In this document: positions 60,698 through 64,000 of the stretch, one piece after another
Layout of the letters: each line of letters begins with the position of its first letter
Position numbering within the stretch: the stretch's first letter is position 1
From: Chthoniobacterales bacterium
GTDB taxonomy: Bacteria > Verrucomicrobiota > Verrucomicrobiia > Chthoniobacterales > JACTMZ01
Direction of reading: 5' to 3'
DNA: 64,000 bases
NCBI GenBank assembly: GCA_018402585.1
Contig: JAGYIO010000002.1
Location: 129,341-193,340, forward strand
Program-made: the position numbers and the translations under genes
The notes under the pieces: model-generated
The model's database searches: none
What the model saw: the letters and a program-made list of their open reading frames with translations, nothing else
Told to the model about the DNA's origin: nothing

Positions 60698-61935
60698 TGC
60701 CCTTCTTTGTCTACCAAGCCCTGCAGGCCGGCGGGGGCAAGACTTCGGGGGAACTCGAGGCCCTCAGCCGTCAAGACGCCTTCAGCAAACTCCGGCAGCA
60801 AAACCTGCAGCCATTTTCCCTCGCCGCCAAAGGGGCCGAAGCGGCCGAAGCGGCCGCCGCGGCCGCCGCCGGCGGCCCCGCCTCGGGTGAGAACACCCTC
60901 AACCGCGCGCAAGTCCTTCTCTTCACCGAGGAATTGTGCGAACTGCTCGAGGCCGGGCTGAAACTCGACCGCGCCCTCCAGGTCATCGAACAGCGCCAGG
61001 ACAAATCCTCGCTCAGCGGTGTGGCGGCCAGCGCGCGGCAATCGCTGCGCGAAGGCGCCACTTTTTCCGCCGCCTTGAAAAAGGCCAGCCCGAGTTTTTC
61101 CGATCTTTATTGCAACATGGTCAAAGCGGGCGAGGCGAGCGGCACGGTCTCGAAAATCCTCAAGCGCCAAGTCGAGTTCCTCACCATGATGGGCGACCTG
61201 CAGCGCCGCGTGACCAGCGCGTTGATCTACCCCTCGGTCATTTTCTCGGCCGGTATCGCCCTTCTCATCATTTTCATGACCTTCCTGCTCCCGCAGTTGA
61301 CTGCCCTGCTGGGCAAGACCGGGCAATCCCTGCCCTTTGCCACGCGGATGCTTATCGGCACGAGCGAATTTTTCGGATCCTACTGGTGGGCCGTCCTTAT
61401 TCTCCTCGCGGCCGGCATCCTTGGCTTCCGCCATTTGACCAGCAAAGGCGACGGGCGGATATGGTGGGACCGGACCAAGCTGCAGCTCCCCATCTTCGGG
61501 CCTTTGCTCCGCATGCGCTTTTACGCGCAGTTCACCCAGACGCTCTCCACCCTGCTCAACAATGACGTCTCGCTCATGCAGTCGATGCAACTTATCCGCA
61601 ACGCGACACCCAACGTCTATCTCCAAAGCCAGCTCGAGCGTATTTCTGAAAACGTGCAGGACGGGGCCCAACTTTCGCGCGCCATCCAGCGGGTACAATT
61701 TTTCCCGCCGACCATGATCGATATCATCCAAGTCGGTGAAACGACCGGTGACCTCGGAACCGCGCTCGAGCGCAGCGCAAAGAGCTACGACAAACAACTT
61801 TCTGTCGTGATCGAACGGGTCACCGCCCTGATCCAACCCATGGTCATCCTCATGGTTGCCCTCTTTGTCGGCTTGGTCGCTTACTCCATGATCACCGGCA
61901 TTCTCACCACGGTCTCCGGTTTGCCCAAACGATAA
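60697..61935 (+). CDS. gspF: Type II secretion inner-membrane platform protein, GspF-like
   Basis: A 412-residue protein. The N-terminal FVYQALQAGGGKTSGELEALSRQDAF is typical, followed by an Ala-rich linker and two duplicated four-helix cytoplasmic domains (ELCELLEAGLKLDRALQVIEQRQ; FAQ-type TLSTLLNNDVSLMQSMQLIRNATPNVYLQSQL), each leading into membrane helices, the last being MVILMVALFVGLVAYSMITGIL. GEASGTVSKIL and GETTGDLGTALE are the family signature segments. It is the last gene of the secretion operon, with no prepilin peptidase following. Confidence 0.93.
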   Translation: MPFFVYQALQAGGGKTSGELEALSRQDAFSKLRQQNLQPFSLAAKGAEAAEAAAAAAAGGPASGENTLNRAQVLLFTEELCELLEAGLKLDRALQVIEQRQDKSSLSGVAASARQSLREGATFSAALKKASPSFSDLYCNMVKAGEASGTVSKILKRQVEFLTMMGDLQRRVTSALIYPSVIFSAGIALLIIFMTFLLPQLTALLGKTGQSLPFATRMLIGTSEFFGSYWWAVLILLAAGILGFRHLTSKGDGRIWWDRTKLQLPIFGPLLRMRFYAQFTQTLSTLLNNDVSLMQSMQLIRNATPNVYLQSQLERISENVQDGAQLSRAIQRVQFFPPTMIDIIQVGETTGDLGTALERSAKSYDKQLSVVIERVTALIQPMVILMVALFVGLVAYSMITGILTTVSGLPKR

Positions 61936-62370
61936 GGGCTCCGGACTTTTCCGGGCTGCCCTGCTCCGCCGTGGTCGCCTTGACCGGCTGTGCGGCTTGG
62001 GGAAAGCCGCGGGCCCGGCTGGTGGCCAGGCACCGCGGACTGCACGACGCCTTCCGCGCCCCAGAGGGGTGCCGCCAGCTGACCGACCGGAACACCGATT
62101 TGCTCCCCAGGGCGAAGGCGCAAAACTCGGTGGTCGAGATTGCCGCCCAAGAGCAACGGGGTCTCCTCGTGGTTGCTGGCCCCTGGATGCGCCTGAGCCC
62201 AATTGCGATCGGGAGTCATCTCGGCGAGGTTTCCGGCCGCCCCGCCTCCCACGGTTCCGGCTGAAAAAGGACGTCGCGATCGGACTTTTTGGCCTCTTGC
62301 CGTTGGGTTCGCCCGTCACGGTCGAAGCGGCTGAAGTGGAAACAGCGGCCTCCGGTCAATCGGTTTCCGG
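61936..62370. other. Unassigned 435-base region
   Basis: No gene is supported. Open frames exist on both strands (61971-62264 plus; 61881-62252 minus, overlapping gspF) but none shows a domain, signal peptide or ribosome site. A frame ending at 62374 on the plus strand contains a hydrophobic patch (DVAIGLFGLLPLG) without a clear start. The region lies between the convergent gspF and NAD(P)HX-repair genes and is longer than normal for this window. Confidence 0.45.
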
Positions 62371-63861
62371 CTAAAAATCCCCCGCGCGCAGCGACCGGAA
62401 GGCGGCCCCAAGGTGGTCGAGCAGGTCGGTCGGGGTGAGCGATTCCGGGGAGGCACCCTGCGTCAGGGCGATTTCCGCGGCCCGCCCGCAGACCCAAGCC
62501 CCGATGGACGCAGCCTGATAAGGGTCGCTGCCTTGGGCCAGCAAGGCGGTACAGACCCCGGTGAGAACGTCACCCATCCCCCCGGTCGCCATACCGGGAT
62601 GTCCCGTGGTGTTATACCGGAGCGGCAGACCGCGCTGGGCGATGACCGTGCGCGCGCCTTTGAGCAAAAGAGTGACCGCATGCTGGTCGCTAAAATCACG
62701 AGCCACTTTGCTGCGGTCCTTGATCTTCCGGCCGGCGAGGAGACGTTGCATTTCACCGGGGTGGGGGGTGAGCAAGCGTGGTCCCTTGGCCTGGTCGATG
62801 TGCTGCAGTCCGGCGTGGGCGACAATGGTCAAGGCATCGGCATCGACCACCACCGGACAAAGCGCCTCGCGCAGGACGCGCAGGGTGCGCACTTCTTGTC
62901 CGCTGCCGAGCCCCGGCCCGATGCCGATTGCGTCGACCGGAAAGTTGAAAATATCGGTCAGCTTTTCGAGCGGACGCACCATGACCTCGGGAATCATCGT
63001 GGCGGCCAGCAGGTCATAGGCCTCGGGCAAAGCGCCGAGCGAAACCAAGCCGGCCCCGCCCCGCACGGCGCCCGCCGTGCAGAGGTATGCCGCGCCCAGC
63101 GTGCCGCGCGAACCGGCGAGAAGAACGGCGCGCCCGCACATTCCCTTGTTCGTCTCGAACGCACGCGGCGGCCAGTCGCGGCGCAGGAGGGGAGCGGTGA
63201 GCAATTGGTCGGCCCGGCCGGCGGCCTCCGGCCGGCGAAAGTCGGGTGAATCAAGCAGGCCGAGCCGGCCGACGTGATTGACCGCCGCATCGGCAATCAG
63301 GCCGGTCTTGGCAAAACCGACCGTCGCGGTGAAGTCGGCCTCGACGCAGGGGTCACCGGGAAGGCCGGTGTCCGGGTCGAGGCCCGAGGGTACGTCGACG
63401 GCCACCGTTCTCGCGTTGGCGGTGCGGCGCAATTCATTCATCTCGAGCGCGAGCGAAGCGAGTGGCTCGCGCAAGGTTCCTTGCGAGCCGAGACCAAGCA
63501 ACGCGTCGAGTTGCACCAGCGGGCCGTCCTGCGGGGTGGAAGGACGGAAAGGGCCGGACAACAGCGAAGAAGGCAAGGCGTCGAACTTGTCGCGGGTCAG
63601 CGCGGCCAACTCGTTGCGTGAAAACGGGGTGCGGACCAAGACGCGCCACCCGAGCACGGCAAGGTGCCGCGCGGCGACCAAGGCATCGCCGGCATTGTGA
63701 CCTTTGCCTGCATAGCAGACAACCAATCCGGGCCGCGGGAAAAATTGGCTGACGAAGCGGGCCAGCTTCGCCCCGATGGTTTCCATGAGGACATCAGCGG
63801 GGATGCCGCGGGAAAATATTTCCTGCTCGAGTTGGAGCATGCGGGCGCGGGTCAGAAGCAT
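62371..63861 (-). CDS. nnr: Bifunctional NAD(P)H-hydrate epimerase / dehydratase
   Basis: A 496-residue repair enzyme for hydrated NADH/NADPH. N-terminal YjeF_N epimerase domain (about 1-215): MLLTRARMLQLEQEIFSRGIPADVLME, CYAGKGHNAGDALVAARHLA, LDALLGLGSQG, VDVPSGLDPDTG. C-terminal carbohydrate kinase-like dehydratase (about 230-496): GIGPGLGSGQEVR, VVDADALTIV, LLTPHPGEMQRLL and the catalytic GHPGMATGGMGDVLTGV. ATG at 63861 begins at the first family residue; the frame stays open upstream to 63984 but the extension is Arg/Gly-rich and not conserved-looking. Confidence 0.93.
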   Translation of the reverse strand: MLLTRARMLQLEQEIFSRGIPADVLMETIGAKLARFVSQFFPRPGLVVCYAGKGHNAGDALVAARHLAVLGWRVLVRTPFSRNELAALTRDKFDALPSSLLSGPFRPSTPQDGPLVQLDALLGLGSQGTLREPLASLALEMNELRRTANARTVAVDVPSGLDPDTGLPGDPCVEADFTATVGFAKTGLIADAAVNHVGRLGLLDSPDFRRPEAAGRADQLLTAPLLRRDWPPRAFETNKGMCGRAVLLAGSRGTLGAAYLCTAGAVRGGAGLVSLGALPEAYDLLAATMIPEVMVRPLEKLTDIFNFPVDAIGIGPGLGSGQEVRTLRVLREALCPVVVDADALTIVAHAGLQHIDQAKGPRLLTPHPGEMQRLLAGRKIKDRSKVARDFSDQHAVTLLLKGARTVIAQRGLPLRYNTTGHPGMATGGMGDVLTGVCTALLAQGSDPYQAASIGAWVCGRAAEIALTQGASPESLTPTDLLDHLGAAFRSLRAGDF

Positions 63862-64000
63862 GCTCTTGGTTCTACGCGGGCCGCGGCGGGATGAGAAGAA
63901 AGGTTGTCCGGCCGCGAGACCAGACCTGGGCCGGCTGATCCCGGAGGCCCGGCCCGACCTGACGCGGGCCTGGCCGCCGATCAAGAACGACCGCTGCGCA
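63862..64000. other. Region upstream of nnr, window edge
   Basis: This 139-base GC-rich region contains no complete gene. It may hold the nnr promoter or the end of a neighbour outside the window. Nothing further can be supported. Confidence 0.4.

Overview
This is a high-GC bacterial chromosome segment, densely packed with core-type genes. I read it as Verrucomicrobiota, class uncertain. The evidence is a PEP-CTERM surface protein, a DUF5989 micro-protein beside an SGNH hydrolase, a glutamyl-tRNA reductase of the short length I recall from Chlamydiae (same superphylum), a type II secretion-like operon ordered G-H-I-J-K-L-M-(C)-D-E-F, and dispersed hairpin repeats of the ACGGGCG-GGA-CGCCCGT type that I associate with this phylum. 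Most neighbouring genes overlap by 1-4 bases (ATGA, GTGA, TTGA), so translational coupling is the rule. Strong Shine-Dalgarno sequences are rare. No prophage, IS transposase, integrase, rRNA or CRISPR array was seen; there is one tRNA.

Layout. 0.1-2.6 kb: a YugP-like membrane protease, thiD and a secreted S41-fold protein that lacks catalytic residues. 2.7-6.3 kb: an AsmA-like protein (minus), a DUF5989 micro-protein and an SGNH/TPR protein (minus). 6.6-11.1 kb: an RND efflux adaptor and pump. 11.1-15.7 kb: a family 2 glycosyltransferase (minus), then an M29-like aminopeptidase, a stand-alone OvoA-type methyltransferase, a TPMT-like methyltransferase and a HAD hydrolase. 15.8-19.3 kb: a secreted protein (minus), pabB, a beta-repeat membrane-anchored protein, and a Tat-type polysaccharide deacetylase whose 3' end runs through an antisense tRNA-Pro. 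19.3-21.2 kb: a dicarboxylate/Na+ symporter and a 3D-domain lipoprotein (both minus). 21.3-24.7 kb: hemA-hemC-cobA/hemD. 24.9-30.7 kb: PEP-CTERM protein, secreted protein, pseudopilin, heme oxygenase and a hemin ABC transporter.

31.1-33.1 kb: phosphofructokinase and a D,D-carboxypeptidase (minus). 33.2-36.3 kb: ribBA-ribH-nusB-ftsY. 36.3-40.9 kb: a secreted protein, an amino-acid permease, a rhodanese, a repeat-rich gap, a C39-like protease and a DUF4230-like protein. 41.2-46.2 kb: leuB, exbD, a large TPR protein, a HAD phosphatase and dps. 46.3-48.6 kb: argF and argD (minus). 48.7-61.9 kb: the complete cytoplasmic, inner-membrane and secretin core of a type II secretion-like machine. 62.4-63.9 kb: the bifunctional NAD(P)HX repair enzyme (minus).

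Three physiological themes stand out. One is tetrapyrrole and iron handling: heme precursor synthesis lies directly before a probable heme capture, import and degradation unit, and Dps lies elsewhere. The second is cell-envelope export: pseudopilin machine, exosortase substrate, TPR/ExbD and peptidoglycan enzymes. The third is housekeeping biosynthesis of thiamine, folate, riboflavin, leucine and arginine. The least ordinary points are the apparently continuous PEP-CTERM/pseudopilin/heme-uptake unit, the free-standing ovothiol-type methyltransferase, the dead S41 protease, the tRNA/CDS overlap and four classes of intergenic inverted repeats.
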